A stretch of 64,000 nt of DNA from Vampirovibrio chlorellavorus (GCA_001858525.1 LAPX01000003.1:1-64000), one strand, 5' to 3'; positions 43,322-52,426 are shown, numbered from the stretch's first letter. The notes: generated by a model not told the origin, from the sequence alone. Program-made: numbers and translations.

Positions 43322-44911
43322 TTAAATCTTGTTAGGCTTGCCTACCACCTGAATGCGGCCTTCCACTTTGGGGGCAACCGTTTTGGCCTGCTGAATGGCG
43401 GTTTGCACAATCTCAGAATCACTGGGCGCCTCTTGCGGGTCGTTCAGGATCTTCAGGCCCTTCAGCATGCTGTAATCATCCCCGCCCTTTAGTACCAGGT
43501 AACCGGGCACCGCCAGCGTGTAGGGTTTCCCGTCTTGCAAGGGCAGGCCGTTTATTTTGACGGAAACCACCCGGCTTTGAACCGGTTTTTGGGGATCATA
43601 ACTGAACTGCAGCCCTGAGACTTGCGGAAACCGCCCGGCTTCCTCTCCCAGACGGCTCACCCCGTTTTCCAAAGCCTGCTTCAGCACTTTCCCGGACACT
43701 TCCACTTTCAGCACGGGGCCTGCGAATTGCAGAATGTTGGCCACGTCCTTGCGGGTAATGGGTCCGGCGGGGTACACCTTGTTGGAGCGAATGGAGCCGC
43801 CGTTCAGCAGGGCCACATCCGTTTTGAGGTGGGCGCGATAAGCGTCGGCCAGCAGGTTGCCCAAGTTGGTTTCCCGGCTGCGGTTGTCCGCTTGCAAGGC
43901 GTTCAGGGGGACAGTGCTTTGACCGATGGTTTCCCCCAATCCCGCTTCAATCTGGGTTAAGTAGGCGTTCACGCTGGCTTCTACGGTGGGATCGTTGGGA
44001 ATGCTGGTGTCGACCGGGATCATGCTGACATCCATGCTATTGAGGCGATGGGTTTCCGCGTCAATCCACAAGTCGTAACGGCCCAATGTGCGGGCATCGG
44101 AGCCTACTTTGTAAATGGGAATGCCGGCGGCCACCGATTGCAGAAAGGAATGCTCGTGTCCGCCCATAATCAGGGCCAGCGACTGGTTCATGTTCTGGGC
44201 CACCCGCTTGTCCTCATCCATAGTCAGGTGCGTGACGGCCACAATGATTTCGGCCCCCTGTCTGCGCAGGGCGCTAACGGTGGCGCAGGCGGTGTAGGTA
44301 GGGTCGTTAAACGCCACATTGGGGCCAGCGCTGGAGGCGTTCTGGGTATCGGGAGTGAGGAGGCCGAAAAAGCCCACTTTCACCCCGTTGATTTCTTTAA
44401 TGACGGAAGGAAGCACCGTCCCAAAGGGTTTGCCAGTGGTTTTGTCAATGACATTGGCCCCCAGCCAGGGAAATTTGGACTCCTGCAGGCGCTTGAGCAA
44501 AATATCGTTGCCGTAATCGAATTCGTGGTTGCCCAGAGCGGCTAAATCCAGGCCTACCTGATTCCACAGATCCACCATTTGCTTGCCGTAAAACAGCTTG
44601 CCACCGGGAGCGGGGGACAGGGTATCGCCTGCCAGAATAAGCAAGGTGTTGGGGTTTTCAGCGGCAATGCGCTTGCGCAAGGTGGCAATTCGGGCGAAAC
44701 CACCGGCTTCGGCGGGGGTGGCCGGTGCCAGTTGGTAAACATCGTTTAGTTGCAGCAGGGTAATGTGAATAAAGGGTCTGCCCTGAATGGTGGCAGGCTG
44801 CTCCGCCCATCCTGAGACTGAGGTAGAGGCTGAGCCAAGGGCCAGCAACCCCACCAGAACACCGCTTAAAAATTGCTGCCACACCCGACTGGAAAAAGAA
44901 AAATTCAACAC
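43322..44911 (-). CDS. 5'-nucleotidase / UshA-type metallophosphatase
   Basis: 529 aa from GTG 44911 (GAGG about seven bases upstream); TTG 44929 is possible. Signal peptide, then the metallophosphoesterase domain with ITLLQLNDVYQL, LAGDTLSPAP, GNHEFDYG and MGGHEH, which bind two metals. The C-terminal nucleotidase domain has DVALLNGGSIRSNKVYPAGP and GLQFSYDPQKP. Periplasmic enzymes of this type release nucleosides from nucleotides, for phosphate or nucleobase scavenging. LNDVYQL replaces the more common xNDxHG, which also occurs in other members. Confidence 0.93.
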   Translation of the reverse strand: MLNFSFSSRVWQQFLSGVLVGLLALGSASTSVSGWAEQPATIQGRPFIHITLLQLNDVYQLAPATPAEAGGFARIATLRKRIAAENPNTLLILAGDTLSPAPGGKLFYGKQMVDLWNQVGLDLAALGNHEFDYGNDILLKRLQESKFPWLGANVIDKTTGKPFGTVLPSVIKEINGVKVGFFGLLTPDTQNASSAGPNVAFNDPTYTACATVSALRRQGAEIIVAVTHLTMDEDKRVAQNMNQSLALIMGGHEHSFLQSVAAGIPIYKVGSDARTLGRYDLWIDAETHRLNSMDVSMIPVDTSIPNDPTVEASVNAYLTQIEAGLGETIGQSTVPLNALQADNRSRETNLGNLLADAYRAHLKTDVALLNGGSIRSNKVYPAGPITRKDVANILQFAGPVLKVEVSGKVLKQALENGVSRLGEEAGRFPQVSGLQFSYDPQKPVQSRVVSVKINGLPLQDGKPYTLAVPGYLVLKGGDDYSMLKGLKILNDPQEAPSDSEIVQTAIQQAKTVAPKVEGRIQVVGKPNKI

Positions 44912-44992
44912 ACAAAAGCCTCGCCACAAACGCTTACGCTTATTTTAGTATAAGCGCATCTTGATAAACCTATCCTTGGCGATGGACTGACT

Positions 44993-45466
44993 TCAGTCTT
45001 TGTCTTCCCGCTCTGCGGTTTGGCAGCGCTGGCACAGGCCGGTAAATTCCAGATGGTGGGCTTCAATTTTAAAGCTGAGCTGGGATTGCAGCGATTGAAC
45101 CAAGGCATCAATTCCGGAGCAATGCACTTCCTCGATGCGCTGGCAGCGTTGGCAAATGAGCAAGTGATGGCAGTGCTCTTTTTGCTTGAGCTGGCAATGA
45201 GACTCATCTTCCAGCAGGCACTTTTTGACTTTGCCGCTACTCATTACCCGATGAATCAACCCTTGCTGATCAAAGCATTCAAGAATTCGGTACACGCTGA
45301 CCGTGTCCACTTTTTCGCCCGCAGCGTCCAGGGCGTCTTTAATTTCGTATGCGGATAAGGCGGTGGCCGCTTCATCCAGCAGTTCCAACACCAATTTACG
45401 GGGCCGGGTAATACGGAACCCCTGTTCCTTCAAAATGGCAATGGCGTGTTTGGTGTAGTGGCTCAT
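44993..45466 (-). CDS. Fur family transcriptional regulator (possibly Zur-like)
   Basis: 157 aa. Winged helix with TRPRKLVLELLDEAATALSA and DTVSVYRILECFDQQGLIHR, followed by the dimerisation domain with HCHHLLICQRCQRIEEVHC and a second CxxC near the C-terminus (LCQRCQ). Two CxxC pairs support a structural zinc and fit Fur, Zur or PerR; which metal it senses cannot be told. It might act on the Fur-box-like pair at 35172. No ribosome site of note. Confidence 0.94.
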   Translation of the reverse strand: MSHYTKHAIAILKEQGFRITRPRKLVLELLDEAATALSAYEIKDALDAAGEKVDTVSVYRILECFDQQGLIHRVMSSGKVKKCLLEDESHCQLKQKEHCHHLLICQRCQRIEEVHCSGIDALVQSLQSQLSFKIEAHHLEFTGLCQRCQTAEREDKD

Positions 45467-45616
45467 CGGGATAAAGGCTCTCAGACTCCTCTATCATACC
45501 CCAAGGTTCACCTTGCTTCAGTAGCCGATTTTGTGAGTCTTGGTGCTTTTGATGAAGTGCAGTCTGAGAGCCTCAAAAATGGCGCTAGAAAGGGAGCTGC
45601 CCTGTTTTTTACTGCG

Positions 45617-46276
45617 TTACCAGCGTGACGAGTAATCGGAACGCTCACGTTGGCCACCATAGCCACTGCCGCCGCTGCGATTATATCCGCCCCCACCGCT
45701 ATTTCGGTTAAATCCAGTGGATTTGCCTTTATTGCGGTTGGCATCCTGAAAATCAATCACAATTTCTTTGCCGCCCAGATTGGTGTGATTCAGCGATTGA
45801 ATGGCCTGCTCGGCTTCATCCACGGAGGCCATCTCTACAAAGCCAAACCCTTTGGGTTCGCCAGTGTCCCGATCGGTGGGGATTTTAACGGAAAGCACCT
45901 GTCCGACCTGTTGGAACAGGTTTTCCAAATCGTGCTCGGTGGCGTTGTAGGAAAGGCTGCGCACAAACAGTTTGTTGCTTTTACTGCTGCCGCTGCTGAG
46001 CGAGGCGGACCCGCCGTTGCCTGCGCCCCGGTTTTCATCCTGAAAATCCACCACCAAATCCCGGCCTTGCAGGAAGTAGCAGTTGAGTTGCTGAATGGCC
46101 TGTTGCCCTTCGGATAGGCTGCCCATTTCCACAAAGGCAAAGCCACGGGGTTTGCCATCTTCCCGGCGAAGGGGGATTTTAGCGGACAGCACTTCGCCCG
46201 ACTGTCCAAACAGGTCGTATAAATCCTGTTCGGTCACGGACCAGCTGAGGTTGCGGACAAATAATTTAGCGTTCAT
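45617..46276 (-). CDS. RNA-binding protein with two RRM domains and Gly-rich tail
   Basis: 219 aa. Start ATG 46276 with AGGA; the frame extends further upstream but overlaps the preceding gene. RRM1 (residues 1-80) has KLFVRNLSW and GFAFVEM; RRM2 (about 98-178) has KLFVRSLSY and GFGFVEM. These are RNP2 and RNP1 motifs respectively. The tail is Gly/Arg/Ser-rich (RGG-like). Bacterial and cyanobacterial Rbp proteins usually have one RRM; this tandem form is unusual. It probably chaperones RNA or translation under cold or stress. Downstream of a small gene with a 62-base gap. Confidence 0.9.
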   Translation of the reverse strand: MNAKLFVRNLSWSVTEQDLYDLFGQSGEVLSAKIPLRREDGKPRGFAFVEMGSLSEGQQAIQQLNCYFLQGRDLVVDFQDENRGAGNGGSASLSSGSSKSNKLFVRSLSYNATEHDLENLFQQVGQVLSVKIPTDRDTGEPKGFGFVEMASVDEAEQAIQSLNHTNLGGKEIVIDFQDANRNKGKSTGFNRNSGGGGYNRSGGSGYGGQRERSDYSSRW

Positions 46277-46338
46277 GATCGATTTTTCCTTTGTTGTGCG
46301 TGTTGAAATGGGTTTGTGTGGGGCGTTAGGGGTGGGCT

Positions 46339-46653
46339 TTAGTCCGACGCTTCCCGGCTGGTATGATCGGCGCCCGGGTAGGTGGTGAGATTGGCGGCGG
46401 GTTGGCTGCTTTCCAGGCATAAACTTTTAAAGGGATCTTCGGGGCGTTCTACCAGCAGTCCGCAAAAGGCCACGTCTTTTTTCAGAAAAGACCACAATAC
46501 GCCCCCATCCACACCGCTATGGAACAAGGTAAAGTCATCCTGATTGAGTGCGGTGATTTTGCCTTTATACGGATCGCAGCACAACTCTCTGAGCTGGATC
46601 ATGACTTCTGCGCCTGTGTCGTAGGCGGTTTTCAAAAGGGGATCAAAGTGCAT
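46339..46653 (-). CDS. Small protein of unknown function, 104 aa
   Basis: AGGAG precedes ATG 46653, giving a start inside a longer frame. The middle (MIQLRELCCDPYKGKITALN to KKDVAFCGLLVE) has beta-strand-like alternation with two adjacent Cys, and reads like a small barrel fold. This is a guess only. The last 25 residues are disordered. It precedes the double-RRM gene on the same strand, probably cotranscribed. Confidence 0.65.
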   Translation of the reverse strand: MHFDPLLKTAYDTGAEVMIQLRELCCDPYKGKITALNQDDFTLFHSGVDGGVLWSFLKKDVAFCGLLVERPEDPFKSLCLESSQPAANLTTYPGADHTSREASD

Positions 46654-46762
46654 TGAGAAAAACTCCTTGGGTTGATTTTGAATAAAGCTGTTAGCCATTG
46701 AGCGGTGGGCCATTGATTTGTGAGACTGATTTCTGTGGGACTGATTTTAAGATTAGCATTAA

Positions 46763-46788
46763 TGCATTATTATTGCAATTAAAATGCA
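46763..46788. promoter_or_regulatory. Three TGCA sites at 11-bp spacing
   Basis: TGCA occurs at 46763, 46774 and 46785, in an AT-rich background, about 110-135 bp upstream of the small gene's start. Equal one-turn spacing puts all sites on the same DNA face, as for cooperative repressor or activator binding. The -35/-10 elements (TTGCAA, 17 bp, TAATCT) overlap the array. Confidence 0.4.
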
Positions 46789-46946
46789 ATAAGGTTACAT
46801 TAGAAAGACACCCCTCTGGAAATGACGGCGATGGCCTGGGCCAGCGCTTCAACCCAAAGATTTTGAAGTGGTGGGGATTCTTCCGTAGGTCGGATGGTGT
46901 TTGGCAATGTCGGACTTCGTTCTAAGAGCACTGCCAACCCGTCGCA

Positions 46947-46976
46947 AAAAAGCAGCCAGAAGGTGGCTGCTTTTTC
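46947..46976 (-). terminator. Terminator of the GH8 gene
   Basis: GCAGCCA, five-base loop, TGGCTGC, with A-run and T-run on opposite sides. It lies 30 bases past the stop of the GH8 gene and works on the minus strand (and possibly on both). Confidence 0.9.
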
Positions 46977-47005
46977 TTTTTCTCTGGATCGGGTTTGATA
47001 GTGAT

Positions 47006-48226
47006 TTACGGTTGCTGAGGTAGGCTTAAAGCGTACAAGTGCAGCCAAATCACACTGTGCAGAAAATCGTTGTAATCGTTAAACCAGTACCCGTCCGGAT
47101 GGTAGTGTTTTCCCAGACTTTGCTGATACAGGAAAGCATCCCGATCGGGCTGCTGCACGTGGTTCAGCACTAGCAAGGGGCCCATGCCAAAGCCGGAAGT
47201 CTCCTCACTGCGGGGCTCTCCGGTGGCCGTAAAGCCTTCTGGCATCAGTTTATGCTGCTGCCAGTAGGTCAACAGAAAGCGATGATTTTTCAGATAGGCC
47301 AAGGCCCGCTCCCGCCAGGGTGAGGGGCTGAGTTGGGCGTCCATGGCCATGCGCCAATAAACCCGAAAGGCATCGTAGCTGAAGTCTCTGGCCCCATCGC
47401 CTTGCTTATCAGAAAAAATAATGCGAGGCTGACCGGGCACATTTTGCCAGCGCACCGCGCACCAGTTGGGGGGCAGTTTGGGGGCGGTTAAATTGGTGCA
47501 GGCTTCTAGGTTGTCATACACTTCATTGGCCAGCTGGGTCCACCCGGTGGCGTGTTCAGTGTCGGCTTTGGCAAATTCCCGATAGACATAGGGAGCCATG
47601 TAAGAGGGGTTGATGGTCAGGTACTCTTCTTTAAAGCCGGGCCACGGGCCGGGGGTGAGGTAGTAATGCCCGTCCAGTTGTTCCACGTTAATGCGCCACA
47701 TGTCTTTCACAATGTTCAGGCCGTCCTGGCTGTAGTCCGGGCGATTCCACTGTTGACCGGCTTTCAGCAGGGCGTAGGCAATATCCTGATCGGCATCGGT
47801 GGCGTTTTCCGTTTGCATAATGCCCTTGGTGGTGCCGAACTCTCCGTCGCCCCATCGCCAGGCCAACAAATGATCGTGGGGACGTTTCATGTTGCGTTTG
47901 GTCCACTGCCATATTTTGTCGAAGGTGGCTGGCTCATTCATCCACAAGGCCTTCAGCATGGCGTAGGACTGCCCTTCGCTGATGGTGCCGCCGTAGGTAT
48001 TGGATACCACATGGGCGCCGTCCACCAAAAAGCGACCTTTATAAAATTGCCAGCTCTCTTTGAGGAGTTGCGAGAGGGGCCACTGGGTATGGACTGCCGG
48101 TGGTCTGGGAGTGGTCGGGGAGGGGCCTTTGCTTTGAGCCGGGTAAAACACGGTTAAAGTTAGCGCTGCCGTTGCCAAAAGCAATGTTTGCAGCAAGGGC
48201 GTTGGTAGTTTAAAAAGCGTTCTCAT
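47006..48226 (-). CDS. Secreted glycoside hydrolase family 8 protein
   Basis: 406 aa with a hydrophobic signal peptide (about 8-30). GH8 markers: NTYGGTISEGQSYAMLKALW with the catalytic Glu (about 84), DADQDIAYALLKAG (about 140), and later WRINVEQLDGHYYL. GH8 enzymes cut beta-1,4-glucan, chitosan, xylan or cellulose synthase products; BcsZ-type endoglucanases are close. The substrate cannot be told. It is divergent from a polysaccharide sugar transferase (48517), which fits a role in exopolysaccharide handling; degradation of a host cell wall is another possibility. Confidence 0.92.
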   Translation of the reverse strand: MRTLFKLPTPLLQTLLLATAALTLTVFYPAQSKGPSPTTPRPPAVHTQWPLSQLLKESWQFYKGRFLVDGAHVVSNTYGGTISEGQSYAMLKALWMNEPATFDKIWQWTKRNMKRPHDHLLAWRWGDGEFGTTKGIMQTENATDADQDIAYALLKAGQQWNRPDYSQDGLNIVKDMWRINVEQLDGHYYLTPGPWPGFKEEYLTINPSYMAPYVYREFAKADTEHATGWTQLANEVYDNLEACTNLTAPKLPPNWCAVRWQNVPGQPRIIFSDKQGDGARDFSYDAFRVYWRMAMDAQLSPSPWRERALAYLKNHRFLLTYWQQHKLMPEGFTATGEPRSEETSGFGMGPLLVLNHVQQPDRDAFLYQQSLGKHYHPDGYWFNDYNDFLHSVIWLHLYALSLPQQP

Positions 48227-48516
48227 GTATATCCATCCGTTGCAGTGAGCCTTAATAACCCTGATAACAATGTTAAGCGCGGGACTTTTTTTAACTGGAC
48301 TTTAAATTGTTTTTCATATATTTAACAAGATAATAAAAGCAAGGCTTCAGGTAAAGCGCTGAAAAATAAAGGATCCCCAAAAATCCTGTTTTATTCCTTC
48401 TTTTGAGCAATCCCTTGTTTTGAATCGTTCCCTTCTTCTTTTTAAAGTTTTTACCGTATCTTCACCCCTCATTTTTAGGTCATCACTTACACCAATAACC
48501 TTGGGAGTCCAGCCCA

Positions 48517-49269
48517 TTGAGTACCACTTCTTTCGCTACTGTTTCCTCAGCTACACCGGTTACTCGTCAGTCGGAAAGCACTGCCAAGCCCAAGTTCAAT
48601 GCCTTTTCCGATTCGGTCATGCGCCTTGAAATGGCCTTCCTGAATCGCTCCGTCCACTGGGGCTACCAATTACAACAGTTCTTCAAGCGAGCCTTCGATG
48701 TGCTGGCCGCCAGTTTGGGCTTGCTGGCCATTTCTCCCTTGTTGCTGCTGATTGCGGCTTTGGTGAAGTTCACCTCACCCGGACCGGTCTTGTACAAAAG
48801 TCAGCGTATCGGCAAAAACTTCCAGCCCTTTGGCATGTACAAATTCCGCACCATGTGCGTGGATGCCGATGCTCAGCGGGAAGCCCTGCGTCAGCAAACC
48901 GAGCAGACCAACGGCTTGTTCAAGCTGGCCAATGACCCCCGGGTGACCGAGGTGGGCAAGGTGCTGCGGGCGCTCAGTCTGGATGAATTGCCCCAGTTGC
49001 TGAATGTCATTCGCGGGGAGATGAGTCTGGTCGGTCCCCGTCCCTTGCCCCAGGATGAAAGTGAATTGTTTCAGGAGCCCTACACCTTGCGTTTTCAGGT
49101 ATTCCCCGGCATGACTGGAGCCTGGCAAGTGGGTGGTCGTTCCAACATCAGTTTTGATAAACTGTGCCAACTGGAAATGAACTACGTTATGAACTGGACG
49201 TTGCTGGCGGATATCAAAATCCTGCTAAAAACCTTGCCTGCTGTATTGGCCAGCCGAGGCGCTTACTAG
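48517..49269 (+). CDS. Undecaprenyl-phosphate sugar phosphotransferase (ExoY/WcaJ type)
   Basis: 250 aa. Starts a polysaccharide repeat by transferring a sugar-phosphate to the lipid carrier. A membrane segment at about 55-80 (FDVLAASLGLLAISPLLLLI) and the C-terminal catalytic domain with KFRTM, LPQLLNVIRGEMSLVGPRP and FPGMTGAWQVGGRSN are standard; the single membrane helix makes it a minimal ExoY-like form. I accept TTG 48517, with GGGAG nine bases upstream. Alone here apart from the divergent GH8 gene; WecB at 26 kb could supply a related sugar. Confidence 0.93.
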   Translation: MSTTSFATVSSATPVTRQSESTAKPKFNAFSDSVMRLEMAFLNRSVHWGYQLQQFFKRAFDVLAASLGLLAISPLLLLIAALVKFTSPGPVLYKSQRIGKNFQPFGMYKFRTMCVDADAQREALRQQTEQTNGLFKLANDPRVTEVGKVLRALSLDELPQLLNVIRGEMSLVGPRPLPQDESELFQEPYTLRFQVFPGMTGAWQVGGRSNISFDKLCQLEMNYVMNWTLLADIKILLKTLPAVLASRGAY

Positions 49270-49276
49270 GTAGTCT

Positions 49277-50200
49277 CTAAAGGTTCATTTTGGTGAATTG
49301 ATCCGCCAGGTTTTTACTGGTTTGATTCTGATCTTGCGGGATGCGTGCTTGCTGATACAAGGCGTTGGTGGTGATTGGTTGGCCCGCTTCAGTATGCAGA
49401 ATTTCAAACTTGCCGCTTTTTAAACGGTTGTTGAGCTGATGCCCATGGTTGGCAATGACGGTTCGGGCCTTCAGCTTTTTGGGTTGATGGGCGTGTTTGG
49501 GGTTGGGCGGGCTTAGCGGAATCTGGATGGCCTGCTTGGTGGCGCTGTTCAGCCGGAAAAAATTGAACTGGTTGTAAAACTTTTTTTTGTTGGGGTCAAA
49601 CCGATGATCGTAAGCCAAAAAGGTGGATGAATCGGCCCGATTCTCACAAAACTCTTTCAGGGCCTTCATCAGAGTAATGGCTTGACCGTCCTGTAAAACC
49701 CGGGCCAGGGTGTGGGTGTTATAGCCAATATTTTTCTGGTCCAGCAAGGCCATGGCTTCCGCTGTGCGTTCCAGACTTTCCTGACTGGGAATTTTGGTGG
49801 AAAAAGTGGCGTGCAACTTGTCGCCTGCCTTGTTCATGGCTTCATCCAGAATATGGGCAACCCCCAGTTCTTTGGCTCGGGTGTTGAGCTGCTCAACGTA
49901 GGCGGCCTCTTCGGCCTTGCTGACGAATTTCGGCTTGGATGCGTTCAGATCTTTATTTTTGACTTTGCTGGGACTAAAACAGTCCTGTGCCTGTGCGGTG
50001 GGCAACGATTTCCCTGCTTGAGCCGGGTATTGAAAGTGCGGAAAAGCGTCGCCTTCTCCTTCCACGTAGTCTTTCACTGCTTGGTGCTTGGCGGTAGGGT
50101 TCAGGTGAAATTGAGTTTGTGTTTTTTGTTTGGAGTGCTTTGGCCCCAATGGCGTTGATTGTTTCGCCGTATTTTTTGAGTTGAGTATTTTTGAAACCAT
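49277..50200 (-). CDS. Unknown hydrophilic protein, 307 aa
   Basis: AAGAAGG precedes ATG 50200. The first 90 residues are basic and disordered (Lys, Gln, Ser, Pro). A helical domain spans about 90-185 with EEAAYVEQLNTRAKELGVAH and KIPSQESLERTAEAMALLDQ. Then come a Phe/Tyr/Asn-rich segment and a basic C-terminal region. No membrane or signal segment. Composition resembles the other lineage-specific proteins in the window and could suit an exported protein; no function can be given. Confidence 0.72.
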   Translation of the reverse strand: MVSKILNSKNTAKQSTPLGPKHSKQKTQTQFHLNPTAKHQAVKDYVEGEGDAFPHFQYPAQAGKSLPTAQAQDCFSPSKVKNKDLNASKPKFVSKAEEAAYVEQLNTRAKELGVAHILDEAMNKAGDKLHATFSTKIPSQESLERTAEAMALLDQKNIGYNTHTLARVLQDGQAITLMKALKEFCENRADSSTFLAYDHRFDPNKKKFYNQFNFFRLNSATKQAIQIPLSPPNPKHAHQPKKLKARTVIANHGHQLNNRLKSGKFEILHTEAGQPITTNALYQQARIPQDQNQTSKNLADQFTKMNL

Positions 50201-50383
50201 TTTTTTACCTTCTTACGGCTTGGGAAGCATACGACTTTGGCAGCCATTTTAAAAAGGGCACTGCACGTTTGGGTATGCTTTGTTCAGAGGTGATGACTTT
50301 AAGTGCATTAAAACCATTTCTGGGGATTTGATGCGGTTTTCAATGGCGATGAGGCTGTTTGGATTCAGGTAGGGGGCGTGGGC

Positions 50384-50929
50384 CTAGAAAAATTTATAGG
50401 CCAGGGCAAAGGCAATGCCCATGATACCAGACATGCAGATGCTGCCCCAGAATCGGTACTCTAATGGCAAACGGGCCTGAATAATGTAATTGCCCACAAT
50501 GCCAATGGGCAGGTTGGTCAGGAACGATTTACAAGCGGCCATCCACAGGTCCGGAAGTACAGTGGCCAAAGCGATATCGTGCCAGGGGGTGGTAGAGACT
50601 TTGAGGATCAGCATATGCCGCATGATCCAGGGTGGGCTGAAAAAGCTCATGGATCCCAGCATTCGGCCCAGCCAGTTCAGCCGATATTGGGTTTCGTGTG
50701 GCTGGGTGAGCCAATGCCAGGGCCAGCGTTGCGCTTGTTGCGGGGACAGCCGGTGTTGATCCAGCCAGCGAAACCAGCGCGGGGTTTCCGCTTGATACAC
50801 CAGCCCCCCCACGAAGGCCAGGGCAAGCAGGCGAACCACATTAAATTCTCCCAAAATGAGCTGGGCAATGCCATCACCGGCGGGATAGAGGACCCAGGGG
50901 ATCCAGCGGGGTTGAGCGGATTGAGACAT
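50384..50929 (-). CDS. Small membrane protein, possibly Mpv17/PMP22-like, 181 aa
   Basis: Four hydrophobic segments at about 12-28, 32-47, 120-145 and 155-178, so an integral membrane protein. The start YPAGDGIAQLILGEF recalls the GDxxAQ motif of the eukaryotic Mpv17/PMP22 family, and the length and helix number fit; but the later W-x-x-W-P motif of that family is not clear. The likeness may be chance. Isolated gene with no operon partner. Confidence 0.6.
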   Translation of the reverse strand: MSQSAQPRWIPWVLYPAGDGIAQLILGEFNVVRLLALAFVGGLVYQAETPRWFRWLDQHRLSPQQAQRWPWHWLTQPHETQYRLNWLGRMLGSMSFFSPPWIMRHMLILKVSTTPWHDIALATVLPDLWMAACKSFLTNLPIGIVGNYIIQARLPLEYRFWGSICMSGIMGIAFALAYKFF

Positions 50930-51160
50930 AAGAAGGTGTCAGATCAGATAGAGGGCATTGTTTTGGGCGGGGAAGTCACAGGAGCGCGCTGAGTTGGGTG
51001 AAACAGGCGCTGTGTCCTTTATGGTAGCAGATTTTGCAGAGCCCGGGCCAACTGAAATGGTTGGGATCCAGCGGGGCTTGTGCCTTTACCGGGCCCGCTC
51101 CTTTTGCTACAGTATTCGTATTGTGCCTAGTTGTATTCTACTTTAAGCAAACCGGAGCCA

Positions 51161-51838
51161 ATGGCCGTTATGTCCAGTTCCCTGTCCCAGCAGCCCGTTC
51201 AGACGCACTCCCTTGAGCAACTGACCGAGGTTATCCACTTTTTGCACGCCCGTGGCTGGACGCCTGCCACCAGTTCCAACTTTTCTTGCCGTTTGCCAGA
51301 CGGGCAGGCAGGCTTTTTGGTCTCCGTTTCCGGCCTGGACAAAGGGACATTCAGCGCACAGGACTTTCTGGACGTTGACTTTACTGGTCAGGTGATTCGC
51401 CCGGAGCAGGCCCATTTGCGGCCTTCCGCGGAAACCTTGCTGCATGCGCTGGTTTATCAGCAGTTTCCGGATACTCAGGTGGTGCTGCATACCCATTCTG
51501 TCAATGGCACGGTGCTGTCCAAGCTGTATGAGGCGGAACAGGGCATACTGTTAAAAGAGTTTGAAGTGCTGAAAGGGCTGGAGGGGATTTCCACTCACCA
51601 GACTGGGCTATGGCTGCCCATTTTTGCCAACCATCAGGATATGACGGTTCTGGCCAAGCAAATTGATCCCATACTGCGTGAACAAAGCCCCATTTACGGC
51701 TTTTTGCTGGCTGGCCATGGCTTGTACACCTGGGGAAATACCCTGGCTCAGGCCAAACGGCATGTGGAAGTCTTTGAGTTCCTGTTTGAGTGCATTTTAA
51801 AGTTGAGGTCGCATGGCTATTCTGACTATTCCGCATAA
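51161..51838 (+). CDS. mtnB: Methylthioribulose-1-phosphate dehydratase
   Basis: 225 aa class II aldolase-like enzyme of methionine salvage. Zinc ligands are visible in VVLHTHSVNGTV, and the catalytic region with GHGLYTWGNTLAQAKRHVE follows. SSNFSCRLPDG near the N-terminus matches the phosphate-binding loop. The start could be ATG 51161 or 51170; GGAG is at 51153. The stop overlaps mtnD by 26 bases. Confidence 0.95.
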   Translation: MAVMSSSLSQQPVQTHSLEQLTEVIHFLHARGWTPATSSNFSCRLPDGQAGFLVSVSGLDKGTFSAQDFLDVDFTGQVIRPEQAHLRPSAETLLHALVYQQFPDTQVVLHTHSVNGTVLSKLYEAEQGILLKEFEVLKGLEGISTHQTGLWLPIFANHQDMTVLAKQIDPILREQSPIYGFLLAGHGLYTWGNTLAQAKRHVEVFEFLFECILKLRSHGYSDYSA

Positions 51839-52349
51839 GTCCACCATCATCCCGGATAATGCCGAGATTAAAGCCTACCTGAACGCCCGGGGCATTATCT
51901 TCGAGCAATGGAGCGCCAACTGCGAATTCTCCAAAGAGGCTACTCAGGAAGAGATTCTGGCCGCTTATGATCACGCATTGTCTCCTTACATGGAGGCCAA
52001 TGGGTATCAAACCGCCGATGTCATCTCGGTGCACCCGGACACACCCAATCTGCCGGAAATTCGGGCCAAGTTCCTGCGGGAACATACCCACACCGAAGAT
52101 GAGGTGCGCTTTTTCGTGGAAGGGCAGGGTTATTTCTGGTTCAATCTGCAAGGTCAGGAGCCGGTGTTTTGCGTGAAATGCGTCAGTGGCGATTTGTTGT
52201 CCGTGCCAGCCAACGTCAAGCACTGGTTTGATCTGGGCCCCGTGCCGCAGGTTAAAACGATTCGGGTCTTTACCGATGCCGCTGGCTGGGTCCCCCATTA
52301 TACGGATTCTGGAGTGGACGCCCGGTTCTTGAACACGGTTTCCGCCTAA
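51813..52349 (+). CDS. mtnD: Acireductone dioxygenase
   Basis: 178 aa cupin. The metal site HTHTEDEVRFFVEG (His, His, Glu) and a second His in VKHWFDLGPVP are intact. It converts the acireductone to 2-oxo-4-methylthiobutanoate and formate (Fe) or to an off-pathway product (Ni). Its start lies inside the end of mtnB, so the two are translationally linked. Confidence 0.96.
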   Translation: MAILTIPHKSTIIPDNAEIKAYLNARGIIFEQWSANCEFSKEATQEEILAAYDHALSPYMEANGYQTADVISVHPDTPNLPEIRAKFLREHTHTEDEVRFFVEGQGYFWFNLQGQEPVFCVKCVSGDLLSVPANVKHWFDLGPVPQVKTIRVFTDAAGWVPHYTDSGVDARFLNTVSA

Positions 52350-52426
52350 AATAAGTGAATCGCTTGATACCGTCATCAGCGCAAGGTCTGGTATTGTTGG
52401 GTATTCCACGGAGAGATTGAACCGTC

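Larger units (their letters stand above)
46654..47005. other. Intergenic region, 352 bp
   Basis: Carries the terminator of the GH8 gene and the promoter region of the minus-strand operon ending in the double-RRM gene, with the triple TGCA array at 46763. Nothing else seen. Confidence 0.55.
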
